Both the position numbers and the translations under genes were made by a program. Positions 10,214-16,413 of a DNA stretch of 34,625 nucleotides are shown here, piece after piece (position 1 is the stretch's first letter; each line of letters begins with the position of its first letter). The notes beneath the pieces are model-generated. The model did not search any database. It was not told the origin of the DNA and saw only the letters and a list, made by a program, of their open reading frames with translations. Origin of the DNA: Candidatus Uhrbacteria bacterium (lineage in GTDB: Bacteria; Patescibacteriota; Patescibacteriia; UBA9934; GWF2-40-263); contig CAIMOJ010000076.1 of the NCBI GenBank assembly GCA_903843045.1, forward strand, positions 1-34,625, given 5' to 3'.

Positions 10214-10242
10214 ACGGTATCAGGTTTTTGACGACCTGTCAA
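10214..10242 (-). promoter_or_regulatory. Promoter of the 188-aa unknown gene
   Basis: On the minus strand TTGACA-N17-TACCGT with TGA upstream of the -10. The downstream part (AAAACCTGATACCGTCC) is near-identical to the pentapeptide-gene promoter. Confidence 0.75.
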
Positions 10243-10295
10243 GAAACCTACCACGATAATTTGCATGAACTCAGCCAAATATTCACTCTCTGCCA

Positions 10296-10324
10296 TTGAC
10301 AAAACCGCCATTTTCTGGTACCAT
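10296..10324 (+). promoter_or_regulatory. Promoter of the secreted propeller-like gene
   Basis: TTGACA-N17-TACCAT with TGG before the -10 box. The predicted transcript start is near 10331. It is divergent from the promoter at 10214-10242. Confidence 0.75.
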
Positions 10325-10362
10325 CCTCTCTCAACCTGCATTCCAGGCTTGGGGGAACTCTT

Positions 10363-12081
10363 ATGCATTATTCTCATCTTATGACGAAGAAACTCGTATT
10401 CTCCGTCATCGCTCTGGCGATGGCGATTTCTCCGTTCCTTTCGGTTAATGCCGACAAGGGAAACTGGGACTCTGCCATCACCGCGGCGTCCTGGAATTAC
10501 AGCGGCTATCGCGTCGAGCGCCTTGCGTTCGCGAATGACGCCGTCGGCCCGTACAACCTGGGCAACTTCGCGCTTGTCGCGGAACCCGTGGACAGCTGCT
10601 CGCCGAACCCGTGCGACCTGTACAACGTGTATATGCTCAAGGACGGGCAGAAGATGCTCATGAGCAACGTTCCGGGCGAGGTCCTGGACTCCCACCGCTT
10701 TGCTATCAACGACGGGCGCCTCGTGTTCGTGTCCCAGACCGACTGGAACGGCGACCACTACGCGGTGACCGAGTACGATGAGAACGGCGACTCCTCGCAG
10801 CTGGTGAAGGACGTGTTCTTCAACGGCGTGAAGGACATCGACGTGCTCGCGAACGGCGAGTCGGTGTACTTCAACACCGCGATCGATTACAACGGGTCGA
10901 CGACCGTCGACCAGGCCGCGGTGTACACGTACAACGCCGCCTCGGGCGAAGCCGACATCATCGGCAAGCACTACGAGCTGCGCGACGAGCAGATGCTCGA
11001 CGCCGCCGACGGCGTGGTGCTCGAGAAGCTGACCTTCCCCTCGGGAAACAAGCAGCTCTGGCTCGGCGACACCCACAATTATAACTACAACGGGATGACC
11101 CGCGAGGCCATCGACGGCACGTGGGTGGACCCGCAGGCCGACGTCTACGGCGCGCACTTCACGAACGACTCGGAAATCGAGTTCTTCATGAACTTCGTCC
11201 GCTACACGTACGACCTCGACACAAAGATGCTCTCGAAGCACGACGGCCAGTTCCTGAACTGGAACCGCGACCCGGAGCTTGGCTACCAGATTGCCGGCTC
11301 GCGCATGGCCTGGGTCGACTCGTCCGACACCCTGTCCGTTTCCGATGGCGCCAACGTGGCAACGCTCGGCACGGCGGTGGGCGGTCAGTTCTACCTCGAG
11401 TCCGGCCGCGTGTTCTACGCGACGGCCACGGGAGGGAAGATGTATGACTTCTCGACCCGCGCCACCACGGACCTCGCGTTCGCGGTGACGGACTCCGACG
11501 GCGCCAACGTGATCGTCGGAAACGATGCCACGGGTAACGTCAGGTTCGCGAACCTCGCCTCGAAGGAGTCGTACACGCTGGGCTTCGGCTCGGCCCCGAC
11601 CCTTTCCGACGAGGCGCACGTCTACTGGACCGGCGTGGACGGAAACGTCTATGAGGCCACGGTCTCCCTCCCGTCGGCCGCTTCCCTCGGGACGGTCAGC
11701 GCGATGAAGGTCTCTGGGAGCAAGGCCGTCTACCTGATTCAGGGAGACACGCGGTACGGCATCCCGAGCGAGAAGACGTACTTCACCTGGTTCTCCTCGT
11801 GGAAGAGCGTCCAGACCGTCTCGGCCACGACGCTCGCGTCGTACGTCGACGGCGGCATGGCCACATTCGCCCCGGGAACCAAGGTCAAGATCGCGAACGA
11901 CGCCCGCGTCTACGTGGTCGGCGACGACGGCAAGCTGCACTGGATCGAAACCCAAACGGTCGCCTACTCGCTGTACGGTTCCGACTGGAACAAGAACATC
12001 CTCTCCATCACCCAGCAGGACCTGGTCACGAACGCGCTCGGAACGTCCGTCGCGACCGCGGCGGACCTGCAGTCGATCTAA
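10363..12081 (+). CDS. Secreted propeller-like protein with paired C-terminal repeat module
   Basis: The 572-residue protein starts with a signal peptide (MTKKLVFSVIALAMAISPFL, cleavage near NA-DK). ATG at 10363 has weak SD GGGGGA; ATG at 10381 gives a more standard signal peptide. Residues about 45-440 form short beta-rich units of the type 'xxxLVFVSQTDWNGDHYAVTEYD', suggesting a propeller or solenoid; no catalytic motif is visible. The last 115 residues hold two related units: KAVYLIQGDTRYGIPSEKTY...SWKSVQTVSATTLASY and ARVYVVGDDGKLHWIETQTV...DWNKNILSITQQDL. I have a general impression that this module recurs at the C-termini of CPR secreted proteins, but cannot name it. It is monocistronic and probably extracellular. 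Confidence 0.75.
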   Translation: MHYSHLMTKKLVFSVIALAMAISPFLSVNADKGNWDSAITAASWNYSGYRVERLAFANDAVGPYNLGNFALVAEPVDSCSPNPCDLYNVYMLKDGQKMLMSNVPGEVLDSHRFAINDGRLVFVSQTDWNGDHYAVTEYDENGDSSQLVKDVFFNGVKDIDVLANGESVYFNTAIDYNGSTTVDQAAVYTYNAASGEADIIGKHYELRDEQMLDAADGVVLEKLTFPSGNKQLWLGDTHNYNYNGMTREAIDGTWVDPQADVYGAHFTNDSEIEFFMNFVRYTYDLDTKMLSKHDGQFLNWNRDPELGYQIAGSRMAWVDSSDTLSVSDGANVATLGTAVGGQFYLESGRVFYATATGGKMYDFSTRATTDLAFAVTDSDGANVIVGNDATGNVRFANLASKESYTLGFGSAPTLSDEAHVYWTGVDGNVYEATVSLPSAASLGTVSAMKVSGSKAVYLIQGDTRYGIPSEKTYFTWFSSWKSVQTVSATTLASYVDGGMATFAPGTKVKIANDARVYVVGDDGKLHWIETQTVAYSLYGSDWNKNILSITQQDLVTNALGTSVATAADLQSI

Positions 12082-12090
12082 CGAAAAACA

Positions 12091-12125
12091 AACGACCTCC
12101 CGCATTTCGCGGGAGGTCGTTTTGA
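12091..12125. terminator. Bidirectional terminator between the propeller gene and rplS
   Basis: A 13-bp perfect stem AACGACCTCCCGC/GCGGGAGGTCGTT with a 5-base loop. T-rich tracts follow on both strands, so it can serve both convergent genes. Confidence 0.85.
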
Positions 12126-12131
12126 TTTCTC

Positions 12132-12548
12132 TTACTTCTTTTTCTTCTTCCCATCCGTCTTCACCCACACCTCCTTCAGCTTGCGTGCGAAGCGGTACTT
12201 GCGGTCGGTGAGGAAGTTCAGCTTGGCGCGGCGCACGTGCGCGGTCTTTACCAGCTCGATCTTCGATACCACCGGGGAGCTCATCGGGTAGATCTTCTCC
12301 ACGCCGATGCCGTCGGACACCTTGCGCACCGTCATGGTGCGGGAGATGCCGGATCCGCGGATCCCGAGGATGATTCCCTCGAAGATCTGGATGCGCGTGC
12401 GCTTCTCGCCCTTCGGGGTGACGTCCTCGATCTTTTCGTGGACCTTCACCGTCATGCCGGAGCGGAGCTCCAGCGGCTTGACCTCGACCGCGACCGCTTC
12501 CGCGGGTGCAGCGACGACCTCCTCGACCTTCGTTTCTTCGTCGGACAT
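12132..12548 (-). CDS. rplS: 50S ribosomal protein L19
   Basis: L19 is recognised by RSGMTVKVHEKIEDV, RTRIQIFEGIILGIRGSGISRTMTVRKVSDGIGVEKIYP and a C-terminal RRAKLNFLTDRKYRFARKLK. It sits at the 30S-50S interface. ATG at 12548 gives 138 residues (family about 115-125), with an acidic Ala/Val-rich N-terminal extension (about 28 residues). The track's earlier GTG start adds 14 residues unlike L19 and is less likely. A strong promoter lies about 80 bases upstream. The gene is isolated from its frequent partners trmD, rimM and rpsP. The lysine tail KKKKK ends the protein. Confidence 0.95.
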   Translation of the reverse strand: MSDEETKVEEVVAAPAEAVAVEVKPLELRSGMTVKVHEKIEDVTPKGEKRTRIQIFEGIILGIRGSGISRTMTVRKVSDGIGVEKIYPMSSPVVSKIELVKTAHVRRAKLNFLTDRKYRFARKLKEVWVKTDGKKKKK

Positions 12549-12630
12549 AGGGTTATCAATAACTTCACCGTGCCAGAGGACCGCATTCACGAGAATCAGC
12601 GTTCATTCGCAGGCTGCTAAATATGGCGGA

Positions 12631-12659
12631 ATAATAGCTGATTGGACGAAAAGGGTCAA
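12631..12659 (-). promoter_or_regulatory. Promoter of rplS
   Basis: On the minus strand TTGACC and TATTAT are spaced by 17 bases. The predicted leader is roughly 75 bases. Confidence 0.75.
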
Positions 12660-12663
12660 GGGA

Positions 12664-12692
12664 TGGACAAAAGCCCAGGTTTCTGGCATGGT
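12664..12692 (+). promoter_or_regulatory. Probable promoter of the 335-aa unknown gene
   Basis: TGGACA-N17-CATGGT with TGG before the -10. The -10 is weak (3 of 6), but spacing and TGn match the other promoters here. It implies a start downstream of 12699, which agrees with the SD-supported ATG at 12723. Confidence 0.45.
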
Positions 12693-12722
12693 TTTCCAGC
12701 CGAAAGGCAAAAGGAGCTTTGC

Positions 12723-13730
12723 ATGCAAGGGATTCTTGATTTCTTTGACAAGCCGGTCGGGTCGGTCGGACTTGGCCAGGATGCGGTTCGATTCCTGTAC
12801 GGCCACGGCGTTCAATACGTGGGCGAGATTCCGAGGCTCAACTGGTCGGATTCGCGATGGTTTGGGATCGACCGGCTGTTCCGGTCGCAACACGTTCTGC
12901 CGACCATTGACCCGTGGGCGCTTGGTTGGAGGCCCGCGTACCTGAGCGACCCGGCGGTCCGCGCAACGCTGGTGCTCCCGAGCACAATGGCGTACCGCGA
13001 CCGCGGCGTCTGGGACCCGCACCCGATGGAGATCGAGTGCAACAACGACTGCGAGATGGAGATGCGGCCGTACGTCGGCCAGTCCATCGCGTGCCTTCCG
13101 AAGGTGAACGGCAGGCTGGAATTCCGGCAGGCGCAGACGATCCAGTACGCGCTCGATCCCGTCCCGGATTTCGCGGGCATCCACGCGGCGATGTACCTTC
13201 CGGAGGACTTTGCTGACGACCGCGGCGAGGAGACGGTTCCCGAGGTCGTCGCGTACCGGGCGCGACAGGCCCGCGCACGCGCGTTGCTTGTGGCGACGTT
13301 CAACCAGGGAAGCTGGGCTCCTGGGCACATGGAAGAGCTGCGTCCGAACTGGGTGGACAGTCTCAAGTATCCGGACCGCTGGATTTCGGGAAAGGCGATG
13401 ATGTTCCACAGGGACGACCACAAGGAGCGCATGATTTTGGCCGAGGGCAAGCGGCGTCGCGAAATTCTCGTTGCCGCGCTCAGGGCGGAGCGGATGAGCC
13501 CGCACTTCTTCGCCCTCGCGACGCGGATCCACAAGGTCTATTTCGGGAAGGCAAGGACGGTCCGCGAGTTTCTCTCCGTTCCGCGGGAAGAGTTCTGGCG
13601 GAAGTGGCTGTCCTCGGATATCCTCCAGCATCTCGAGGCCTGGGGCCTGAAGCTCGGCATGACGAAGGGGGAACTCGACGAGCTCTTTGGCTCGGAGACG
13701 ATTCCGGAAGGAGCGACTGCGACGGCGTAA
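12723..13730 (+). CDS. Unknown protein with possible helix-hairpin-helix (RpoA-CTD-like) ends
   Basis: The track starts at 12642, but ATG at 12723 has a consensus SD (AAGGAG, 6-base spacing) and lies behind a plausible promoter, giving 335 residues. The N-terminus (VGSVGLGQDAVRFLYGHGV, then QYVGEIPRL) and the C-terminus (KARTVREFLSVPREEFWR, then LEAWGLKLGM) resemble helix-hairpin-helix units like those in the alpha-subunit C-terminal domain of RNA polymerase ('xLxxxGIxTVGEL'). The middle contains EIECNNDCEMEMRPYVGQSI and an Arg/Ala-rich helix. No membrane span or signal is present. A nucleic-acid-binding role is plausible but unproven. It is divergent from rplS. Confidence 0.6.
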   Translation: MQGILDFFDKPVGSVGLGQDAVRFLYGHGVQYVGEIPRLNWSDSRWFGIDRLFRSQHVLPTIDPWALGWRPAYLSDPAVRATLVLPSTMAYRDRGVWDPHPMEIECNNDCEMEMRPYVGQSIACLPKVNGRLEFRQAQTIQYALDPVPDFAGIHAAMYLPEDFADDRGEETVPEVVAYRARQARARALLVATFNQGSWAPGHMEELRPNWVDSLKYPDRWISGKAMMFHRDDHKERMILAEGKRRREILVAALRAERMSPHFFALATRIHKVYFGKARTVREFLSVPREEFWRKWLSSDILQHLEAWGLKLGMTKGELDELFGSETIPEGATATA

Positions 13731-13746
13731 GCTGTCGTCTTTTTTT
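13720..13746 (+). terminator. Terminator with the stop codon in its loop
   Basis: CGACGGC-GTAA-GCTGTCG is followed by TCTTTTTTT. The TAA stop of the preceding gene occupies the tetraloop. Confidence 0.8.
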
Positions 13747-13747
13747 G

Positions 13748-13856
13748 TACGGATATGGTTTTGGTACGGAGTACGGATCGTACGGATGTACAGAACTGCG
13801 GATATACGGATGACTTGAGATAAAAAACTACCAACGCTGAGCGTTGGCAGTACGGA
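13748..13856. repeat. Cluster of TACGGA hexamers
   Basis: Six exact TACGGA hexamers (13748, 13765, 13772, 13781, 13805, 13851) and one variant TGCGGA (13797) lie in 109 bases between convergent genes. Spacing is irregular, so it is not a CRISPR. The gmk terminator is embedded in it. Confidence 0.7.
13822..13847 (-). terminator. Terminator of gmk
   Basis: On the minus strand CCAACGC-TCA-GCGTTGG is followed by TAGTTTTTTA. Confidence 0.85.
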
Positions 13857-13860
13857 GAGG

Positions 13861-14418
13861 TTAGTCCTTCCGGTCCATGATCTCTCCGACCGTGCGGACC
13901 GTCTCCGCGAGGGCGCCCTGGGGGTTTACGACGCGGTGGTCGCACTCCAGGCCGTACGCGCGCTCGGCGTCGATGGCGGCGATGCGCTCGGCGCGGTTGG
14001 CGGTGGCGCCTTTGTCGCGGGCTTCCATGCGGGCGACGAGTTCATCCGTGGTCGCGGCGTCGATGAAGATAGTCACGGACTCGGGATGGTCGAGCTTGAC
14101 CTTCCGCGCGCCCTGGACGTCGATGACGAACAGGACGTCGTTTCCCGTCGCGGTGATCGCGTCGACGTCGGACATCCGGCTGCCGTAGACGCGGTCGTAG
14201 ACGCGTGCGGACTCGAACATCTTTCCGTCCGCGATCAGACCTTCCATCGTCTCGGCGTCGAGAAAATGGTAGTCGACGCCGTCCGTCTCGTTCGGACGCA
14301 TCGGACGCGTCGTGCACGTGACGACTTTCCGGAGCGTCGGCCGTGCCTCGAGCAGCCGCGTGGCGACGGTGGTCTTTCCGACGGCGCTCGGGCCGGTGAT
14401 GACGTAGATGCGTGCCAT
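13861..14418 (-). CDS. gmk: Guanylate kinase
   Basis: The 185-residue enzyme phosphorylates GMP to GDP with ATP. It has the P-loop GPSAVGKTT (9-17) in place of the more common GPSGAGKST. The GMP-binding segments are TCTTRPMRPNETDGVDYHFL and RVYDRVYGS, and a VLFVIDVQGARKVK beta-strand and a lid region RMEARDKGATANRAERI follow. Length is slightly short of the usual 200-210. It begins 3 bases after the stop of the pseudouridine synthase gene, so the two form an operon. GAGG lies 9 bases upstream as a weak SD. Its terminator follows 14 bases after the stop. Confidence 0.95.
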   Translation of the reverse strand: MARIYVITGPSAVGKTTVATRLLEARPTLRKVVTCTTRPMRPNETDGVDYHFLDAETMEGLIADGKMFESARVYDRVYGSRMSDVDAITATGNDVLFVIDVQGARKVKLDHPESVTIFIDAATTDELVARMEARDKGATANRAERIAAIDAERAYGLECDHRVVNPQGALAETVRTVGEIMDRKD

Positions 14419-14421
14419 AGC

Positions 14422-15348
14422 CTATGTCCTCGGGAGGGTGGTGAGAATGGCCTTCAGGTCCTTCGGAAGGGGGGACGAGAACGTCTTGCGCTTGCCGTCG
14501 AGAAGCCGAATGGAAAGTTTCTTCGCGTGCAGGAACAGCCGGTCCATCTCCAGCGGCTTGATGTGGACGAGGCGCGTGTGGTAGAGCACGTCGCCCACCA
14601 CCGGGTGGCCGATCGCCTTGAAGTGGGTGCGAATCTGGTGGGTGCGGCCGGTGTGGATGGTCACGTCCACGAGCGTGGTGGTCTTGAACCGGTCGACCAC
14701 GTCGTAGTCCGTGTGCGCGTCCTTGCCCTCCTGTCCCTCCGGGCGCGAGACCATGCGGCCGAGCGTCTTCGAGCGGGCGATCTTGAACAGGATGGAGTCG
14801 TGGTCCTTGGCGATCTTGCCGTACACGAGCGCCGCGTACTGCTTGTCCACCTCGCGCTCGCCGAACTGTCGCTTGAGCTCCTCGAACGCCTTCTGCGTCT
14901 TTGCCACGACCATCACGCCCGACACGGCCTTGTCGAGGCGGTGGACGATTCCCGGACGCAGCTTGCGCGCCGCGGCGTCGCCGACCTTCTTGATCTCGGG
15001 GCGCGTGGCGAGCAGCGATCCGATCACGCTCGTGCGGCGGTCCGTCGCGTTCATCGGGTGGACGATGATGCCGGCCGGCTTGTTGATGACCACCAGGTCG
15101 TCGTTCTCAAAGATGACGGGGATCTCGACCGTCTCCGCGGCCTTGCGCTTCATGGACGGAAGGGGAGGAAACGAAACCGTCTCGCCCTCGTGAAGGGTGG
15201 AGTGCGCCGTGACGTCCTTTCCGTTGACGGTCACCTCGCCCGCCTTGATGAGCTTTTGGATCCGCGCCCGGGACGCCTCAAGGTGCGCGGCAAGCGCGAC
15301 GTCGATTCGGATTCCGGATTGTTCTGGAGAAACGATGAAAGTTTTCAC
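14422..15348 (-). CDS. RluA/RluD-family RNA pseudouridine synthase
   Basis: The 308-residue protein has an N-terminal S4 RNA-binding domain (about 10-60: RIDVALAAHLEASRARIQKL, EVTVNGKDVT). An RluA-family catalytic domain follows, with VINKPAGIIVHPMN and the catalytic motif GIVHRLDKAVSG, where the Asp attacks the uridine. Later family segments are DKQYAALVYG and HTGRTHQIRTHFKAIGHPVVGD. It isomerises uridine to pseudouridine in rRNA; the exact site (RluD-like 23S helix 69 versus another) cannot be read from sequence. It is co-transcribed with gmk. A CCCCTCCT-type palindromic repeat lies just upstream of its start, and any promoter would overlap it. Confidence 0.93.
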   Translation of the reverse strand: MKTFIVSPEQSGIRIDVALAAHLEASRARIQKLIKAGEVTVNGKDVTAHSTLHEGETVSFPPLPSMKRKAAETVEIPVIFENDDLVVINKPAGIIVHPMNATDRRTSVIGSLLATRPEIKKVGDAAARKLRPGIVHRLDKAVSGVMVVAKTQKAFEELKRQFGEREVDKQYAALVYGKIAKDHDSILFKIARSKTLGRMVSRPEGQEGKDAHTDYDVVDRFKTTTLVDVTIHTGRTHQIRTHFKAIGHPVVGDVLYHTRLVHIKPLEMDRLFLHAKKLSIRLLDGKRKTFSSPLPKDLKAILTTLPRT

Positions 15349-15370
15349 AAATTTGGAAGTCTTTTGATAA

Positions 15371-15414
15371 CCACCCCTAACCCCTCCTTGAAAATGAGGG
15401 GAGACGAGTAGGGG
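15371..15414. repeat. CCCCTCCT-type palindromic repeat, copy 1
   Basis: CCCCTA-CCCCTC ... GAGGGG ... TAGGGG forms a nested palindrome beginning ACCACCCCTAACCCCTCC. It is the same family as the copies at 31341-31387 (inverted) and 32211-32256, with a different loop. It lies between the pseudouridine synthase and a small membrane-protein gene. Confidence 0.75.
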
Positions 15415-15416
15415 AA

Positions 15417-15596
15417 TTACGCTCCGAATAAAGTCAGTCCCCGATAAAACAGTCCGTAGAGGATGATCAGGATGATTCCGCCGATGATGAGGCCCATCGA
15501 GCCGAGCTCAAAGTCGTGGTTGTGCGTCTTCTTTCCGAGGCGGAACATGAAGAAGCCAAGGAAAAGAATGATGATTCCGAGAAGAAGAAAGGGCAT
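15417..15596 (-). CDS. Small two-span membrane protein
   Basis: The 59-residue protein consists of two hydrophobic helices (FLLLGIIILFLGFFMF and LGSMGLIIGGIILIILYGLF) joined by a charged loop (RLGKKTHNHDFEL). No family is recognised. The track's longer start lies inside tRNA-Ile and is rejected. ATG at 15596 is only 6 bases after the encoded CCA of the tRNA, with no room for an SD. RNase processing of the tRNA would therefore leave a nearly leaderless message. Coding status rests on composition and position, so confidence is moderate. Confidence 0.55.
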   Translation of the reverse strand: MPFLLLGIIILFLGFFMFRLGKKTHNHDFELGSMGLIIGGIILIILYGLFYRGLTLFGA

Positions 15597-15602
15597 AGTG
15601 TT

Positions 15603-15679
15603 TGGTAGGCCCGGATGGATTCGAACCATCGACCATCGAGGTATAAGCTCGACGCTCTAACCAACTGAGCTACGGGCCT
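15603..15679 (-). tRNA. tRNA-Ile(UAU), CCA encoded
   Basis: The reverse complement gives acceptor AGGCCCG/CGGGCCT, discriminator A plus encoded CCA, D stem GCTC/GAGC, anticodon stem TCGAG/CTCGA with loop CTTATAC, and T arm GATGG-TTCGAAT-CCATC. U33 and A37 are present. The anticodon is UAU, which reads AUA directly. Most bacteria instead use a CAU anticodon modified to lysidine by TilS. Confidence 0.92.
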
Positions 15680-15717
15680 GTTTTTGAGTTATGACCCTAC
15701 CATGATATCACATTTCG

Positions 15718-15726
15718 TGCTATCCT
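15718..15726 (+). promoter_or_regulatory. Possible extended -10 for the 138-aa membrane-protein gene
   Basis: TGCTATCCT (TG-C-TATCCT) lies 9 bases before the ATG at 15736, giving a nearly leaderless transcript. No convincing -35 is seen. The overlapping GATATCACATTTCGTGCTATC matches the centre of the ORF6N-linked palindrome at 18 of 21 positions. Confidence 0.35.
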
Positions 15727-15735
15727 GGCTCCACT

Positions 15736-16152
15736 ATGAATGCTGACCTTGGTCTGTTCGCCTGGCTCATCGCCCTCATCTGGTTCCTTGCCTATTGGAT
15801 CCTGGGAGGGGTCTTTTTTGCGGCGATGGCCGTTTTGAAGATGGGAAGCGTTCGAAAGGTGCGATTTAGCTGTCTTTTTACGATCTTGGCGCTTGGGTGC
15901 GCGGCGGGCGCGGCCTGGGGCGGATTGCGGATGGCGAATGACGCGGTGAGCCAGTGCCTGGTGTCGAGCGAGAACAAGGCCGAGGCGATCACGGCGATAT
16001 TCGGCTGCGGGTTCGTTGGGATATTCAGCGCGTTTTTGCTCGGGATGATCGTGCTCGTAGCGGTGGGAACGCTGTTCCTGAAGCTGTCCACGACGAAGAC
16101 GAAGCCCTGGATCGTATTCGAGGAGGGCAACGGCGCGGGGGAGGGGCGTTGA
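15736..16152 (+). CDS. Unknown three-span membrane protein
   Basis: The 138-residue protein has hydrophobic helices at about 8-33 (FAWLIALIWFLAYWILGG), 45-65 (CLFTILALGCAAGAAWGG) and 88-112 (FGCGFVGIFSAFLLGMIVLVAV). It ends in a short charged tail (KTKPWIVFEEGNGAGEGR). No family is recognised. Its TGA stop overlaps the -35 box of the tRNA-Val promoter. Confidence 0.75.
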   Translation: MNADLGLFAWLIALIWFLAYWILGGVFFAAMAVLKMGSVRKVRFSCLFTILALGCAAGAAWGGLRMANDAVSQCLVSSENKAEAITAIFGCGFVGIFSAFLLGMIVLVAVGTLFLKLSTTKTKPWIVFEEGNGAGEGR

Positions 16153-16177
16153 CGGTCGGGCGGATATTCCGTATAGT
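16149..16177 (+). promoter_or_regulatory. Promoter of tRNA-Val
   Basis: TTGACG-N17-TATAGT. The -35 box contains the stop codon of the preceding gene. The predicted start is near 16184, leaving a 5' leader of about 27 bases. Confidence 0.75.
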
Positions 16178-16210
16178 ATGGCCACGTTGCCAGGAACCCG
16201 AGAACATTTC

Positions 16211-16287
16211 GGGCGCATAGCTCAGTTGGTTAGAGCGTCACATTGACATTGTGAAGGTCGGAGGTTCGAATCCTCCTGCGCCCACCA
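16211..16287 (+). tRNA. tRNA-Val(GAC), CCA encoded
   Basis: Acceptor GGGCGCA/TGCGCCC, discriminator A and encoded CCA, D stem GCTC/GAGC, anticodon stem TCACA/TGTGA with loop TTGACAT (anticodon GAC), and T arm GGAGG-TTCGAAT-CCTCC. It has its own promoter and terminator. Confidence 0.96.
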
Positions 16288-16290
16288 AAA

Positions 16291-16319
16291 AACATTCTGC
16301 TTCGGCAGGATGTTTTTTT
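16291..16319 (+). terminator. Terminator of tRNA-Val
   Basis: ACATTCTGC-TTCG-GCAGGATGT with one G-U pair and a UUCG tetraloop, then seven T. Confidence 0.9.
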
Positions 16320-16354
16320 ATGCACAGTTTCCCGGCGTCTTCTTGCGCGAAATG

Positions 16355-16363
16355 TGCTATACT
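16355..16363 (+). promoter_or_regulatory. Extended -10 promoter of the cohesin-dockerin cluster
   Basis: TGCTATACT is a strong extended -10 box (TG-C-TATACT). No good -35 at the standard distance is found. The predicted start near 16370 gives a leader of about 44 bases, T-rich and without an SD. No other promoter is obvious before 25115, so it may drive the four genes up to 25050. Confidence 0.55.
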
Positions 16364-16413
16364 TTTTCCAATCGCGTATCCGTTTTTTTCGATTTTTTCT
16401 AACGCCCACCCGT

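Noticed and set aside
8731-12168. 1145-aa minus-strand ORF
   Set aside because: Only its last 244 codons are a real gene (SD-supported ATG at 9465). The rest is the Arg-rich shadow of the plus-strand propeller-like gene and runs through terminators and promoters.
13748-13856. CRISPR array from the TACGGA repeats
   Set aside because: The repeat is six bases and spacing is irregular.
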